Notes: generated from the letters alone by a model not told the origin. Shown: positions 8,390 to 17,762, numbered from the stretch's first letter. The stretch: 64,000 nucleotides of DNA from Planctomycetota bacterium (GCA_016220085.1 JACRIN010000093.1:1-64000), one strand, 5' to 3'. A program made the numbers and translations.

Positions 8390-10630
8390 TCAGCGGCCGA
8401 GCGCCCGGTCGACCGCGGCTCGCAGCGCCGCGTCGGGGACTTCGACGACGTGTTCGAGGTCGTCCTCGGCGATCGTGACCGTAGGGAACGGATCGAGCCC
8501 GAGTTCGAACTCGGTGCCCGTCAGCCGACGGACGAGCCGCGCGTCGCCGAGTTCGTACACACCCGCGACTCCGAACGTCGAGGTTCCGCGTCCGTCAGCG
8601 CCTAGCAAGCACATCACCGAGCGTCGGAAGCAGGTGTCGCGCTCCTCGTCCTTCAGCCAGAAGTTGAGTCGCAGGTCGTAGTCACTCGCGATCGGGTCCA
8701 GCACGGGACCGCGCAGTCGTGCGACGAAGCCTCGCGCAAGCACCAGGCGCACGTGGCCCGAGACACCGAGTGCGCGCTTCGGACGGAATCCGGGCGCGGA
8801 CGCAGCGACGTCACACGTCGAAACGTCGAGCGGCAACACCGCGACACCGTCCGGCCCCGCTTCCGCCGCGCGGAGTCGTGCGCCGTCGCGGCTGGCGCAG
8901 ACCGAGCCATCGACGAGCGGCGTGTCGTGCTCGTCGACCAACTCAACGCGCACGCACACGAGTCGTTCACGCAGGTCGATGGGCGGCGCCTGCGTCGTCT
9001 GACCGCCGCGCACGATGATTCCGCGAACGTCGGCGAGCGCTTCGGGCGAGGTCGAGAACTCCACGCGCACCGCGTACTCGCCGGCGGGAGTGTCCTGCAC
9101 GCGAAAGCCGCCGGTGTCGCTGTGCGCGAAGTTGCAGCCCGCGCGCGAGCCGTCTTCGAGCACGCGCTCGATCGACAGATCGAAGTGGTCCATCGTCACG
9201 CCGTCGGGCAAGACCACGCGACCCTCGAGTGTCCCGACTCCTTCGGCAGCCGGCAGCGTGAGCACGACGCCTCGCGCACCGCGCGCGGCGATCACACGCT
9301 CGGACCGACGATTCGAGCCGGCATTCGCCATCAGCGCGACCTCATCGGCATCCGCCGTCCAGCCGATCACGAAGCGCCCCTCGGCGTCGACGGCTTCCTG
9401 GAAGTCGCGATCGGCTCGCGTAGGCACCTTGTTCAGGTTGAGGGTCACGATTGCATCGGCGACCGGCCGGCCTCGCGTATCGAGCACTTGGCCCGCGCAG
9501 AAGAACGGATCCGCGACGCAAACGAGCACGCCGAAGTCGTACTCGTCGCGCGAAACGCGCGTCGGACTTCGCGTCGGCTTCGGGAGCAGGCAGCGCACTC
9601 GCCGCCCGGGCTCGTTCGCTCTCCGTCCGACGAACGTGACTTCAACTACGGCGCTCGGCTTCCACGTCGCCGTCGGGACGAAAGTGTGCACCCGGCCGCT
9701 CGCGTCGGACTCGAAACGAAGGAAACCGTCGCGGTCCTTGGACCGATCGCGGTGGAAGTACGCGATCCCATTCACGTTCGCGAGCGGCTTGGATTCCTCG
9801 TCGACGAGCTCTGCCCGGAACACCGCATCGATGCGTTCCAGCGGCACGTCGACGCGCACCACTTCGCCGCCGACGTGTGGTCCGTCGATCCAACGCCGCT
9901 CGAACTGCGCACCTTCGAGTTCGGCGTCGGCGACGATCGGGAGTCCCACCCCGACGTGCCGGAAGGTGGCGGTACCGTCCTGACTCGTCGTGCGCACGCG
10001 ATCGTGGAGTGCGAGCGAGAACGGCCACGCGATCGGCGCGTCCGCGTCGGTGGCGATCCAGAGTGTGAGCGGCACGCCGAGCGGATCACCATTCGATTCG
10101 GTCGCTCGTACTTCGAGCGTGCCGGAGTCCTCGACGACGAGCCGCATCGGTTCGCGTGGAAGTTCAGCGAGCGCGAACTCGACGAACTCGGGCTCGCAGC
10201 GCGCGAGCGACAGGCCGACACGGAGCTTCGCGTGCTCGTCGCGCCACTTCTCGAGCCCTTGGAACTCCGCGAGGCCGGCCTCGTTGGTGAGCACGGTTCT
10301 ATCGAGGCGCCAGCCGTCGAACTCGGGTACACAGAGCGCGACCGCGATATCGCCGACGGCGCGGCCCGCGCGATCGACGACGACGACCGATGCGCACAGG
10401 TCGGCGACGAGCTCGGTCGTCGGCGCGGAATCCAGCGAGGTCGCTGCGACTGCGCTCGCGCTGCGTTGCTCGCGCGTCTCGGTCGTCGCGAGCGAGCGCG
10501 AGTCGTCGGCCTCGTTCGTTGATGCTCCGCCGTTCGCGATCGACACTACGTCGGGGCGCTCGCTCCGCGTCGCGAGGTACGCGACGAGCGCGAGCCCCGC
10601 GAACACCGCGACGAGGAGGAGGTTGCGCAC
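8390..10630 (-). CDS. Carboxypeptidase-regulatory-like envelope protein (paralogue 2)
   Basis: 746 residues, starting with a signal-anchor (LLLVAVFAGLALVAYLATRS). Several beta-sandwich regulatory-like modules follow. It shares with the 5814-8345 product the motif LVCVADPFFCAGQVLDTRG, a 'YDFGVLVCV' lead-in and the overall order of modules, so the two arose by tandem duplication. The gap between them is 44 bases and co-transcription is likely. No enzyme motif was found. The conserved cysteine pair in VCVADPFFC could form a disulfide outside the cytoplasm. Confidence 0.78.
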   Translation of the reverse strand: MRNLLLVAVFAGLALVAYLATRSERPDVVSIANGGASTNEADDSRSLATTETREQRSASAVAATSLDSAPTTELVADLCASVVVVDRAGRAVGDIAVALCVPEFDGWRLDRTVLTNEAGLAEFQGLEKWRDEHAKLRVGLSLARCEPEFVEFALAELPREPMRLVVEDSGTLEVRATESNGDPLGVPLTLWIATDADAPIAWPFSLALHDRVRTTSQDGTATFRHVGVGLPIVADAELEGAQFERRWIDGPHVGGEVVRVDVPLERIDAVFRAELVDEESKPLANVNGIAYFHRDRSKDRDGFLRFESDASGRVHTFVPTATWKPSAVVEVTFVGRRANEPGRRVRCLLPKPTRSPTRVSRDEYDFGVLVCVADPFFCAGQVLDTRGRPVADAIVTLNLNKVPTRADRDFQEAVDAEGRFVIGWTADADEVALMANAGSNRRSERVIAARGARGVVLTLPAAEGVGTLEGRVVLPDGVTMDHFDLSIERVLEDGSRAGCNFAHSDTGGFRVQDTPAGEYAVRVEFSTSPEALADVRGIIVRGGQTTQAPPIDLRERLVCVRVELVDEHDTPLVDGSVCASRDGARLRAAEAGPDGVAVLPLDVSTCDVAASAPGFRPKRALGVSGHVRLVLARGFVARLRGPVLDPIASDYDLRLNFWLKDEERDTCFRRSVMCLLGADGRGTSTFGVAGVYELGDARLVRRLTGTEFELGLDPFPTVTIAEDDLEHVVEVPDAALRAAVDRALGR

Positions 10631-10753
10631 GGCGACATCCTAGTCACGACCGCAGCACTGTCGTTCACCGTGCCAGCCTCCGCGTCCAAAACGAAGCTCG
10701 CGACGCTCCGGTCGGAGCATCGCGAGCTCGGGCGTGCGCGCTCGCGCGCGACG

Positions 10754-12319
10754 TCACTCGATCTTCGCGAGCACCAGGTTCGCGAGGAACGCGGTCACGT
10801 CGGCGCGCGCCGGCGTCGGCAGCGCGGCGAACGCGTCGCGCGCGGCTTGGGCTTCGCCGCCGTGCAGCAGGATCGCTTGCTCGAGCGTCGTCGCGCGGCC
10901 GTCGTGCAGGTACGGCGCGGTCGAGCCGACGCCCCACAGGTTCTCGGTCATGAACACCGACGCGCCCGTGCCGATCTCGTCGATCTGCTCGGCGAGGCCG
11001 GCGCCCATGTCGTGGCGCTTGAGGTCGCCGAAGAGCTCGACGAGCGCCTGACCCGACGCGTTCTTCTTGAAGTTGCCGAGGCGCACGATCACTTGCCCGG
11101 TGTTCGGATCGACGATGACGTTGTCCGGCAGGTCGCGCGTCAGGTCGTAGCGCACCGCGAAGTTCGGGTCGAGGCCCTCCACCAGCGGATCCTGACCGGC
11201 CGGCAGGACGGCATCGCGGAACGCAGGGTTGAGGCTCGGCTCGCGGAAGATCGGATCGTCGAGCGTCAGCGACGGCACGTGGCAGACCGCGCAGCCCGAC
11301 GCTTCGAAGAGCTGGCGACCGCTGCGGATCGCGCGCTTGTCCTCCGGCGTCAGCGGATCGATCAGGCTCCAACGGTCGAGCTCGAGGTTCGACAGCGGAC
11401 GCGGTTGGCCGGTGACGTAGATCACCATGCCGGTGACGTCGCCGACGCCGAGCTCGTCGCTCACGCCGTCGAAGTCGCCGTCGACTCCCTGGCCGACGAG
11501 CTCGACTCCCTGCATGCCGATCTCGTTGTTCGACGCGTTGCGACAGAACTGGCGCATCGTCGGCGTATCGCCCTTCCAACCGAACGGGCGCACGACCAGG
11601 TCGGCCGAGACACCGATGACCCCGGAGGTGTCGAGTACGACCGTGCAGGGACCGCTCGTGCTCGGCGTCGCGACGAGCGAGCCGTACGAGATGCCCTTGG
11701 CGACCAGGGCCTTGGTGACCGGCAGGCCCGATGCACAGGCTTCGGCTTCCGCCGCGTCGCGGAGCGCGTGCAGCGTCGCGGTCAGCTCCTCGGCGACGCG
11801 CTGGAGCGCGCCCGAGCCGAAGAGGTGGGTCGTCTGACGCTCGATGTACTGGGTCGGGTCGCCGAGCCGCAGCGGGTCGCGCGTGACGTTGTGAGCGATC
11901 CCACCCCCGCCGTCGTCCATCGGCAAGGCGTGGCAGGCGGTGCAAGCCTGTTCGTTCGGGCCGGTCGGTCGCGCCGGGACGTGGTTCAGCCACTCGGTCG
12001 GGCCGTTGAGGTCGGCGCGCGGAATGCGCGTGAAGCGGCGGCCTTGACCGATCGCCGCGCCGACACCGTCGGACTCGACGAAGAAGAAGTGGAACGACTC
12101 GTCGCCGGCGTCGAACGCGGTCGTGTAGGCCTGGCCCAAGCGGCCGCCAGCCACCAGCTGGAGCAGGTCGGCCTGGTCGATGTGCCCTAGGAAGCCGCTT
12201 TGCCCATAGGTCATCGATACGGCAGACAGCAGTACGGCTGACGCCAAGCTGAGGCGCCCGATCGACGGGGAGTAAGCAGGCTTCCGGTGTTCACCGGGGT
12301 GGTGGGTGAATGTTCGCAT
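10754..12319 (-). CDS. Di-heme oxidoreductase, DUF1111/COG3488 family
   Basis: A 521-residue exported protein with a signal sequence ending near AVSMTYGQ (residue ~40). There are two covalent heme sites: C126-TA-C129-H130 and C343-AV-C346-H347. The family block RPFGWKGDTPTMRQFCRNA lies at ~244-262 and the closing AxYLHDGRATTLEQAILLHGG block near the C-terminus, as in the so-called thiol oxidoreductase/di-heme peroxidase-like family. In other bacteria members often sit in Fur-controlled loci with imelysin; no imelysin is seen here, but a Fur-box-like palindrome lies ~112 bases upstream. The substrate is unknown. Confidence 0.87.
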   Translation of the reverse strand: MRTFTHHPGEHRKPAYSPSIGRLSLASAVLLSAVSMTYGQSGFLGHIDQADLLQLVAGGRLGQAYTTAFDAGDESFHFFFVESDGVGAAIGQGRRFTRIPRADLNGPTEWLNHVPARPTGPNEQACTACHALPMDDGGGGIAHNVTRDPLRLGDPTQYIERQTTHLFGSGALQRVAEELTATLHALRDAAEAEACASGLPVTKALVAKGISYGSLVATPSTSGPCTVVLDTSGVIGVSADLVVRPFGWKGDTPTMRQFCRNASNNEIGMQGVELVGQGVDGDFDGVSDELGVGDVTGMVIYVTGQPRPLSNLELDRWSLIDPLTPEDKRAIRSGRQLFEASGCAVCHVPSLTLDDPIFREPSLNPAFRDAVLPAGQDPLVEGLDPNFAVRYDLTRDLPDNVIVDPNTGQVIVRLGNFKKNASGQALVELFGDLKRHDMGAGLAEQIDEIGTGASVFMTENLWGVGSTAPYLHDGRATTLEQAILLHGGEAQAARDAFAALPTPARADVTAFLANLVLAKIE

Positions 12320-12431
12320 CTCTATATTTTGTTGATGGTTAGAACCGCCAAGAGCAACGCAGGTCGGGACAGACGATTCGTTGGACTCGGCGAGAGTCTA
12401 CAACATGGATGCAAGCGGTTGTAATAAATAC

Positions 12432-12446
12432 TGAGACTGACTCTCA
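12432..12446. promoter_or_regulatory. Fur-box-like palindrome
   Basis: The 15-mer TGAGACTGACTCTCA is a 7-1-7 inverted repeat (six of seven positions pair) and resembles Fur sites of the TGAGAATNATTCTCA type. It sits in the locally A+T-rich 225-base gap between the divergent di-heme oxidoreductase and ribBA genes, so it could control either. No Fur gene is in the window. No FMN riboswitch was recognised ahead of ribBA. Confidence 0.4.
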
Positions 12447-12544
12447 ATACGAGTCTCCATTTCCGCCGGAAATGTCGTTGGCGTGCGGACTTGCGAGACG
12501 CGCGCTCGCTATTCGGGAGGCGTCGCCTGGGCTACTTTGAGCGA

Positions 12545-13810
12545 ATGCCGATCAGCCCGATTCCCGAGATCCTGGACGAGCTCCGTCGCGGTCACATGGT
12601 CGTCCTGGTCGACGATCCGGGGCGCGAGAACGAGGGCGACCTCGCGATGCTCGCCGAGTTCGTCACCCCCGAGGCGATCAACTTCATGGCGAAGGAAGCG
12701 CGCGGGCTGATCTGCCTGCCGCTCGCCAACGACATCTGCGACACGCTCGAGCTCGAGCCCCAGGTCGCCAAGAACACCTCGAAGCTCGGCACGGGCTTCA
12801 CGGTCTCGATCGAAGCCGCCGAGGGCGTCACCACCGGCATCAGCGCCGCCGATCGAGCCCACACGATCAAGGTCGCGGTCGACCCGAACGCGAAGGCGAG
12901 CGACCTCGCTCGGCCCGGTCACGTCTTCCCGCTGCGCGCGCGCGACGGCGGCGTGCTCGTTCGCGGCGGCCAGACCGAGGGCATCGTCGACCTGGCGCGC
13001 CTCTGCGGTCGCCGTCCGGCGGGCGTGATCTGCGAGATCATGAACGAGGACGGGACGATGGCGCGGATGCCGGAGCTCGACGTCTTCGCCGCGAAGCACG
13101 GCCTCAAGGTCTGCACGATCGCCGACCTGATCGCGTGGCGGCGCCAGAACGAGCGCCTGGTCGAGCCGATGCAGATGGACGTGCCGCTGCCGACCCGCTA
13201 CGGCACGTTCATGGCGCACCTCTTCCGCTCGGCGACCGACGGCAAGCAGCACGTCGCGCTGACGCTCGGGATGCCCGGTCCGTCGATCGACGGCCCACGC
13301 GCGGCGGTCGACGAACCGGTCGCGGTCCGCGTGCACTCGGAGTGCCTGACCGGCGACGTGTTCCACTCGCTGCGCTGCGACTGCGGGCCGCAGCTCGAAA
13401 AGGCGATGGAGATGCTCGGCCAGGAGAAGCGCGGGGTGCTCGTCTACATGCGTCAGGAAGGGCGCGGGATCGGGCTCGAGAACAAGCTGAAGGCCTACCG
13501 CCTCCAGGACGCCGGCCTCGACACCGTCGAAGCGAATCAGGCGCTCGGTTTCGCCGCCGATCTGCGCGAGTACGGGCTCGGCGCCCAGATCCTCCGGTAC
13601 CTCGGGGTCCGGCACATGAAGCTCTTGACCAACAACCCGAAGAAGATCGCGGGGCTGGCGGGCTACGGGATCGACGTCGTCGCGCAGGTGCCGCTGTCGA
13701 CCGCGCCTAACAGTGCCAACGCCAAGTACTTGCGCACCAAGCGAGACAAGCTCGGCCACCTGCTCACCGACCTCGACATTCCGCCCGCCGGCGGCTCCGG
13801 CCGGGAATAG
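12545..13810 (+). CDS. ribBA: RibBA: DHBP synthase / GTP cyclohydrolase II
   Basis: A 421-residue bifunctional riboflavin-biosynthesis enzyme. The N-terminal 3,4-dihydroxy-2-butanone 4-phosphate synthase half shows [11 protein letters not shown] (~23-33), [14 protein letters not shown] and [19 protein letters not shown]. The C-terminal GTP cyclohydrolase II half shows zinc ligands Cys267, Cys278 and Cys280 (SECLTGD, LRCDCG), plus RQEGRGIGL and [11 protein letters not shown]. All expected active-site blocks are present. The ATG at 12545 fits the family start; an ATG at 12491 would add 18 atypical residues. An ECF sigma gene follows 31 bases downstream, which may place that gene under ribBA readthrough. 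Confidence 0.96.
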   Translation: MPISPIPEILDELRRGHMVVLVDDPGRENEGDLAMLAEFVTPEAINFMAKEARGLICLPLANDICDTLELEPQVAKNTSKLGTGFTVSIEAAEGVTTGISAADRAHTIKVAVDPNAKASDLARPGHVFPLRARDGGVLVRGGQTEGIVDLARLCGRRPAGVICEIMNEDGTMARMPELDVFAAKHGLKVCTIADLIAWRRQNERLVEPMQMDVPLPTRYGTFMAHLFRSATDGKQHVALTLGMPGPSIDGPRAAVDEPVAVRVHSECLTGDVFHSLRCDCGPQLEKAMEMLGQEKRGVLVYMRQEGRGIGLENKLKAYRLQDAGLDTVEANQALGFAADLREYGLGAQILRYLGVRHMKLLTNNPKKIAGLAGYGIDVVAQVPLSTAPNSANAKYLRTKRDKLGHLLTDLDIPPAGGSGRE

Positions 13811-13841
13811 AACCCCACCTGCAGGCGTCGAACGGCCTGCG

Positions 13842-14453
13842 ATGGCGATCCACGCGATGCAGACGGCCCCGAAAGAAGACCTGCGGCTCGTCGAGGAGTC
13901 CCTGGCGGGCAACCAGCTCGCCTTCCAGCTCCTCGTCGAACGCTACCAGGGGCGCATGTTCGCCTTGGCGCGTCACTACACGCGCAACCCGTCGGAGGTC
14001 GAGGACATCGTCCAAGACACCTTCCTCAAGGCGTTCACGCACCTCGGGTCGTTCGAGCGGCAGTCGAGCCTCTACACGTGGCTCGCGCGCATCGCGATCA
14101 ACACGGCGCTCGACTTCCTGAAGCGCCATGGGCGGAGCCCGGTGCAAGCGGTCGAGGACCTGGAGGTTGTGCAGGGCCTCGACCGCTCGCGTCCGAGCAG
14201 CGCCGCACCGGCGCCCGACGCCGGCCTGGAGCGCGAAGAGATCGCGAAGATCACCCATCAGGTGCTGGCCGAGCTTCCGGAGATCTTCCGGACGGTCCTG
14301 GTGCTGCGCGAGTTCGAGGAGCTGCCGTATCAGGAGATCGCCGACATCCTCGGCATCTCGATCGGCACCGTCGAATCGCGGCTGTTCCGGGCTCGTGCGC
14401 GCTTCCGCGACAAGCTCCTGCACCTGCACCCCGAATTCGAGCACGGCCTGTGA
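13842..14453 (+). CDS. RpoE-like ECF sigma factor (module 2)
   Basis: 203 residues. Region 2 includes FQLLVERYQGRMFALARHYT and VEDIVQDTFLKAFTHLGSF. Region 4 includes FRTVLVLREFEELPYQEIADILGIS followed by IGTVESRLFRARARFRDKL. This is the RpoE/SigW-type ECF architecture. The start is MAIHAMQ at 13842; a second ATG at 13857 is also possible. It lies 31 bases after ribBA and 32 bases before a zinc-finger anti-sigma gene, and heads a five-gene plus-strand cluster ending in PilM- and PilO-like genes. Confidence 0.92.
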   Translation: MAIHAMQTAPKEDLRLVEESLAGNQLAFQLLVERYQGRMFALARHYTRNPSEVEDIVQDTFLKAFTHLGSFERQSSLYTWLARIAINTALDFLKRHGRSPVQAVEDLEVVQGLDRSRPSSAAPAPDAGLEREEIAKITHQVLAELPEIFRTVLVLREFEELPYQEIADILGISIGTVESRLFRARARFRDKLLHLHPEFEHGL

Positions 14454-14485
14454 GCGGCCACGCGAAAGACAAAGGCGAGGACACC

Positions 14486-15019
14486 ATGACGATGACCTGC
14501 AACGAAGCGCTCCCCCTGGTGTGGAGCTACCTCGACGGCGAGCTCTCCGAGGCGCAAGCCGCGCCGCTGCGCAAGCACCTGCTCGAATGCCACGGTTGCC
14601 GCAACTCCGCCCAGCACGGCAAGACGCTCAAGCGTTGGTTCGTGCGCTCGGCGGCCGACGAGGTCGCGCCCCGCGGTTTCGCCGCGCGCGTCGCCCAGCA
14701 GGCTTTCGCCGCGCACCACGCCGCGCGCGCCGCCGAAGCGAGCGAGTACGACGAGGTCGAGACTTCCGCCGGCGCGTCCGGTGAGCGCGAGGACGGCCGC
14801 GTGTTCGCGTTCGTGCTGCGGCTGACCGCGATCGCCGCGGTCGCGCTGTTCGTGCTCTCGCTCGTGTTGCGCTTCCAGGCCTTGCCGGCGACCAGCGGCT
14901 TGCGCGCCGATCAGCGCGCCGAGCCAACGCTCGAAGAGGTCAAGCGCGGGCTCGAGGAGCTCAACGCGAAGGAAGCCGCGCGCGCTCGTCCCGTCGGCCA
15001 CGCCACGGAGCAGAAATAG
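14486..15019 (+). CDS. Zinc-finger (zf-HC2) membrane anti-sigma factor
   Basis: 177 residues. The N-terminus has the anti-sigma zinc-finger signature H-x3-C-x2-C (KHLLECHGCRN, residues ~30-40) after CNEALPLVWSYLDGELSEAQ. A charged linker follows and then one membrane helix (~110-130, AIAAVALFVLSLVL). The C-terminus is short and charged. A good Shine-Dalgarno (GGCGAGG) supports the ATG at 14486. It should bind and inhibit the sigma factor encoded immediately upstream. The next gene starts three bases after its stop, implying one operon. Confidence 0.9.
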   Translation: MTMTCNEALPLVWSYLDGELSEAQAAPLRKHLLECHGCRNSAQHGKTLKRWFVRSAADEVAPRGFAARVAQQAFAAHHAARAAEASEYDEVETSAGASGEREDGRVFAFVLRLTAIAAVALFVLSLVLRFQALPATSGLRADQRAEPTLEEVKRGLEELNAKEAARARPVGHATEQK

Positions 15020-15022
15020 CCG

Positions 15023-15406
15023 ATGCAACGCCTGCACCTTTGGATCGGGGTGCTCGCGCTGACGTGCTCCGCGCTCGGACTCGCAGCCGGGTTGGTGATC
15101 GAACGGCGCCTGGCGCCGCCGCCGACCCCGCCGGGTCCTTTCGAGGATTACGAGCGCTTGGTCGCCCAGACGTTCGACCTCTCGGGCGATCGCCGCGCGT
15201 ACCTCTCGCAGGCGATGGACGCCTACGCCCGCGACATCGACGCGATCCGCCGCCGGTACCTGGCGAAGGCGGGCGCGGACATGCAGCGCGAACTCGAGCA
15301 AGTGGGGCTTCGCTACGCGCAATTGATTCGCGATGATGTCCTGCCCGCGAGCCAGCGGCAGGCCTTCGACGAGGTCTCCCAGGCGACGCTGTACCCGACT
15401 CACTGA
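15023..15406 (+). CDS. Spy/CnrX-like periplasmic sensor candidate
   Basis: A 127-residue protein with an N-terminal membrane anchor (~6-25, LWIGVLALTCSALGLAAGLV) and a helical periplasmic domain. The pattern (FDLSGDRRAYLSQAMDAY, IRRRYLAKAGADMQRELE, IRDDVLPASQRQAFDEV) resembles the Metal_resist/Spy/CnrX family, in which the C-terminal QR..FD block is typical. In the Cnr and Zra systems such proteins work with ECF or two-component regulators. Its place three bases after an anti-sigma gene fits a sensor role. Family assignment is from pattern only, and no obvious metal site is visible. Confidence 0.55.
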   Translation: MQRLHLWIGVLALTCSALGLAAGLVIERRLAPPPTPPGPFEDYERLVAQTFDLSGDRRAYLSQAMDAYARDIDAIRRRYLAKAGADMQRELEQVGLRYAQLIRDDVLPASQRQAFDEVSQATLYPTH

Positions 15407-15408
15407 CC

Positions 15409-17181
15409 ATGGCACGAACCTGCGGCATTCGCATCGGCCCGCGGCGCTTCGAGATCGTCGTCCTGGACGGCGGACCGAAGAAGCATCGCATCGCGGCCTT
15501 CAAGACCGGCGAGCTCCCCACCGGGGGCGACGAACCGCTCGCGGCGGCCGCGCAGGCGCTCCGAGACGCGGCGAAGGAGCTCGCGATCCCCGTCGACGCG
15601 ACTTCGATCGCGATCGATGCCGGCATGGCGGCGTTCCGCACGCTCAAGCTGCCCTTCAGCGATCGCGAGAAGATCGAGGAGGTCCTGAAGTTCGAGGTCG
15701 AGAGCCAGCTCCCGCAGTGGGACATCGGCGACGTGATCATCGACTTCATCCCGATGGACCAAGTCGGCGACGAGACGAACTTGCTGGTCACCGCGGTCCC
15801 GAAGACCGACCTCAAGCGCGTGCTCGACCTGTGCTCGAAGGCGGGGATCGAGCCGCTCGAAGCCGATCTCGAGTCGACCGCGATGGTCAACGCCGCGCTC
15901 GGCGCGGATGTCTGCCGCGTCGACGATGCGCAGATCCTGCTGCACGTCGGCGAGTCGTCGACATCGGTCGTCGTCGTCGACGGCGGCAAGGTGCGCTCGA
16001 TGCGCGCGATCCACGTCGGCGCGTTCGTCGCGGCACCCGAAGCCGAGAAGGCTGCCGCCGAGAAGCCCGCCGAAAAGCTCGGCGAAAAGCTCGGCGACGC
16101 CCCGGCGCCGGACGCCGCGGCGGGAGAGGCCTCGAAGCCCGACGCCGTCTCCGTCGCGCTCGACCCCGAGGCCGAAGCTCGCCGCCTGGTCAACGTCGTC
16201 TCGCGCATCAAGCGCGAACTCGGCCGCACGATCTCCGGTTCGCGCACGGCCAACACGATCAGCGCGATCTACGTCTGCGGCTATCCGTTGCCCGAGCTCG
16301 TCGGCACGACCGTGATGGACGTGCCGGTGTACGAGCTCGACGTCTTCGAGGAAGACAGCGGCCAACCCGCGAGCGCCGCCTCGCTGGTCGTCGCGTATGG
16401 CGTCGCGCTGCGCCAGCTCGGCGGTCCGTCGCTTCAGACGTCGCTGCGCCGCGACGAGCTCAAGTTCACGGGCACGCTCGAACGCGTCGAGCTCCCGCTC
16501 GCGATCGCCGCGCTCTTGCTCGCGACGCTCGCCGGCATCTTCTGCATGTTCGAGTTCATGCAGCTCCGCGGCCGGGAGCGCGACGTCAAGGCGTGGCGCG
16601 CGAGTTCGGAGAACTTCCTCGCCGGCGATCCGGCGAAGGGCCACGCGGGCAACCTGTCGCAGCCGCTGACGGACCTCGACAACTACCTGAAGAAGTACAA
16701 GTACGACGACCAGAACCAGGACGGCGATCCCGAGCGCAACGATCTCGAGCAGATGCAGTTCGAGCACATGTTGCTCGGCCGCGAAGTGAAGAAGCTCGAG
16801 AACCAGCTCGGCACCAGCGGCGAAGTCACGATGCCGCAGTCGGCGTTGCAGGCTTCGACGCTCGTGCTCGGCGTGTTCGACGCGAACAAGGACAAGTTCG
16901 GCCGATTCTCGATCCGCATGCTCGATGCGACGTACGTGCAAGGCACGTCCGGGCGCGTCGACACGGTCAAGGTCGTGCTCGACCTCTCGTTCTTCGGCGA
17001 GACCGCGGTCGACGCGACGGTCGGTTACGACCAGCTCGAGCCCACGCTGCGCGCGCAGCCGTGGGTGACGGACATCGAGAAGCGCGGCTCGAAGGAGTTC
17101 GACGAGAAAGCGCCCGCGAAGGGCGTCTCGATCCAGCAGTTCACGATCATCTGCGACCTCACGAAGGGGCCCAAGCCGTGA
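15409..17181 (+). CDS. PilM/GspL-like assembly protein
   Basis: 590 residues. The cytoplasmic N-terminal part has the actin-like fold expected of PilM/GspL: GIRIGPRRFEIVVLDGG at the start, SIAIDAGMAAFRTLKLPFSD, then EKIEEVLKFEVESQLPQWD. A later block (~280-325) carries VCGYPLPEL. A single membrane helix (~363-384, IAALLLATLAGIFCMFEFM) leads into a ~200-residue periplasmic region, as in GspL or a PilM-PilN fusion. The central Glu/Lys/Ala linker (~208-245) is low complexity. The following PilO/GspM-like gene overlaps it by four bases. No pilin, ATPase or secretin gene is adjacent, so the machine it serves is unknown. Confidence 0.72.
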   Translation: MARTCGIRIGPRRFEIVVLDGGPKKHRIAAFKTGELPTGGDEPLAAAAQALRDAAKELAIPVDATSIAIDAGMAAFRTLKLPFSDREKIEEVLKFEVESQLPQWDIGDVIIDFIPMDQVGDETNLLVTAVPKTDLKRVLDLCSKAGIEPLEADLESTAMVNAALGADVCRVDDAQILLHVGESSTSVVVVDGGKVRSMRAIHVGAFVAAPEAEKAAAEKPAEKLGEKLGDAPAPDAAAGEASKPDAVSVALDPEAEARRLVNVVSRIKRELGRTISGSRTANTISAIYVCGYPLPELVGTTVMDVPVYELDVFEEDSGQPASAASLVVAYGVALRQLGGPSLQTSLRRDELKFTGTLERVELPLAIAALLLATLAGIFCMFEFMQLRGRERDVKAWRASSENFLAGDPAKGHAGNLSQPLTDLDNYLKKYKYDDQNQDGDPERNDLEQMQFEHMLLGREVKKLENQLGTSGEVTMPQSALQASTLVLGVFDANKDKFGRFSIRMLDATYVQGTSGRVDTVKVVLDLSFFGETAVDATVGYDQLEPTLRAQPWVTDIEKRGSKEFDEKAPAKGVSIQQFTIICDLTKGPKP

Positions 17182-17762
17182 AGCACTTCTTCTCCAACAT
17201 GTCGGTCGAGCGTTGGGTGATCATCACTTCGCTCGTGCTCGCGACCGCGCTCGGCAGCGTCGGCTTCTTCAAGTTCTACCGCGAGCGCGTCGTGCTCGAG
17301 GACGCACTCGAGGCCGACATCGTGCAGCTCGCGCAGCAAACGCAGTCCGCGGCGATGAAGTACTCGAAGCTCTACAAGGAGGCCGACCTCCAGGAGCTGA
17401 CCGGCAGCCAGGGCAACATGGAGTCCTTCCTGCGCACGCTCGCGACTCGCAAGGAAGCCAGCCTCGGCCAGGTCGACGTCAAGATCAGCGAGTCGGCGAA
17501 CTCGATCCGCAAGGGCGTGCAGGACATCCGCTACACGGTGCAGCCGCAGAACCGCGACCGTGCGTTCCAGCGCATCGGCATCGCCAACTTCCTCTTCATG
17601 ATCGAGGACGAGAGCCGTCGCCTGCGGGTTTCGCACCTGCGATTGACGCTCAGCCCGAAGAACCTCAAGGAATGGGACTTCCCTCCGAACAACCCAGAGC
17701 TGTGGTTCTGGGAGACCGAGGTGCTGTCGCGCCAGAAGAGCGAGACGCCGACGGCGAAGTAG
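17178..17762 (+). CDS. PilO/GspM-like membrane protein
   Basis: 194 residues, GTG start overlapping the stop of the PilM/GspL-like gene (GTGA). There is a short cytoplasmic N-terminus, one membrane helix (~13-31, WVIITSLVLATALGSVGFF), a coiled-coil segment (~34-60) and a compact periplasmic domain. Size, topology and partner gene match PilO or GspM proteins, which bridge PilN/GspL to the rest of a pilus or secretion platform. Sequence similarity cannot be asserted by eye. It is the last gene of the module 2 cluster. Confidence 0.55.
   Translation: MKHFFSNMSVERWVIITSLVLATALGSVGFFKFYRERVVLEDALEADIVQLAQQTQSAAMKYSKLYKEADLQELTGSQGNMESFLRTLATRKEASLGQVDVKISESANSIRKGVQDIRYTVQPQNRDRAFQRIGIANFLFMIEDESRRLRVSHLRLTLSPKNLKEWDFPPNNPELWFWETEVLSRQKSETPTAK

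Noticed and set aside
12320-12544. An FMN riboswitch ahead of ribBA
   Set aside because: The conserved RFN-element blocks are not visible in the 225-base gap.
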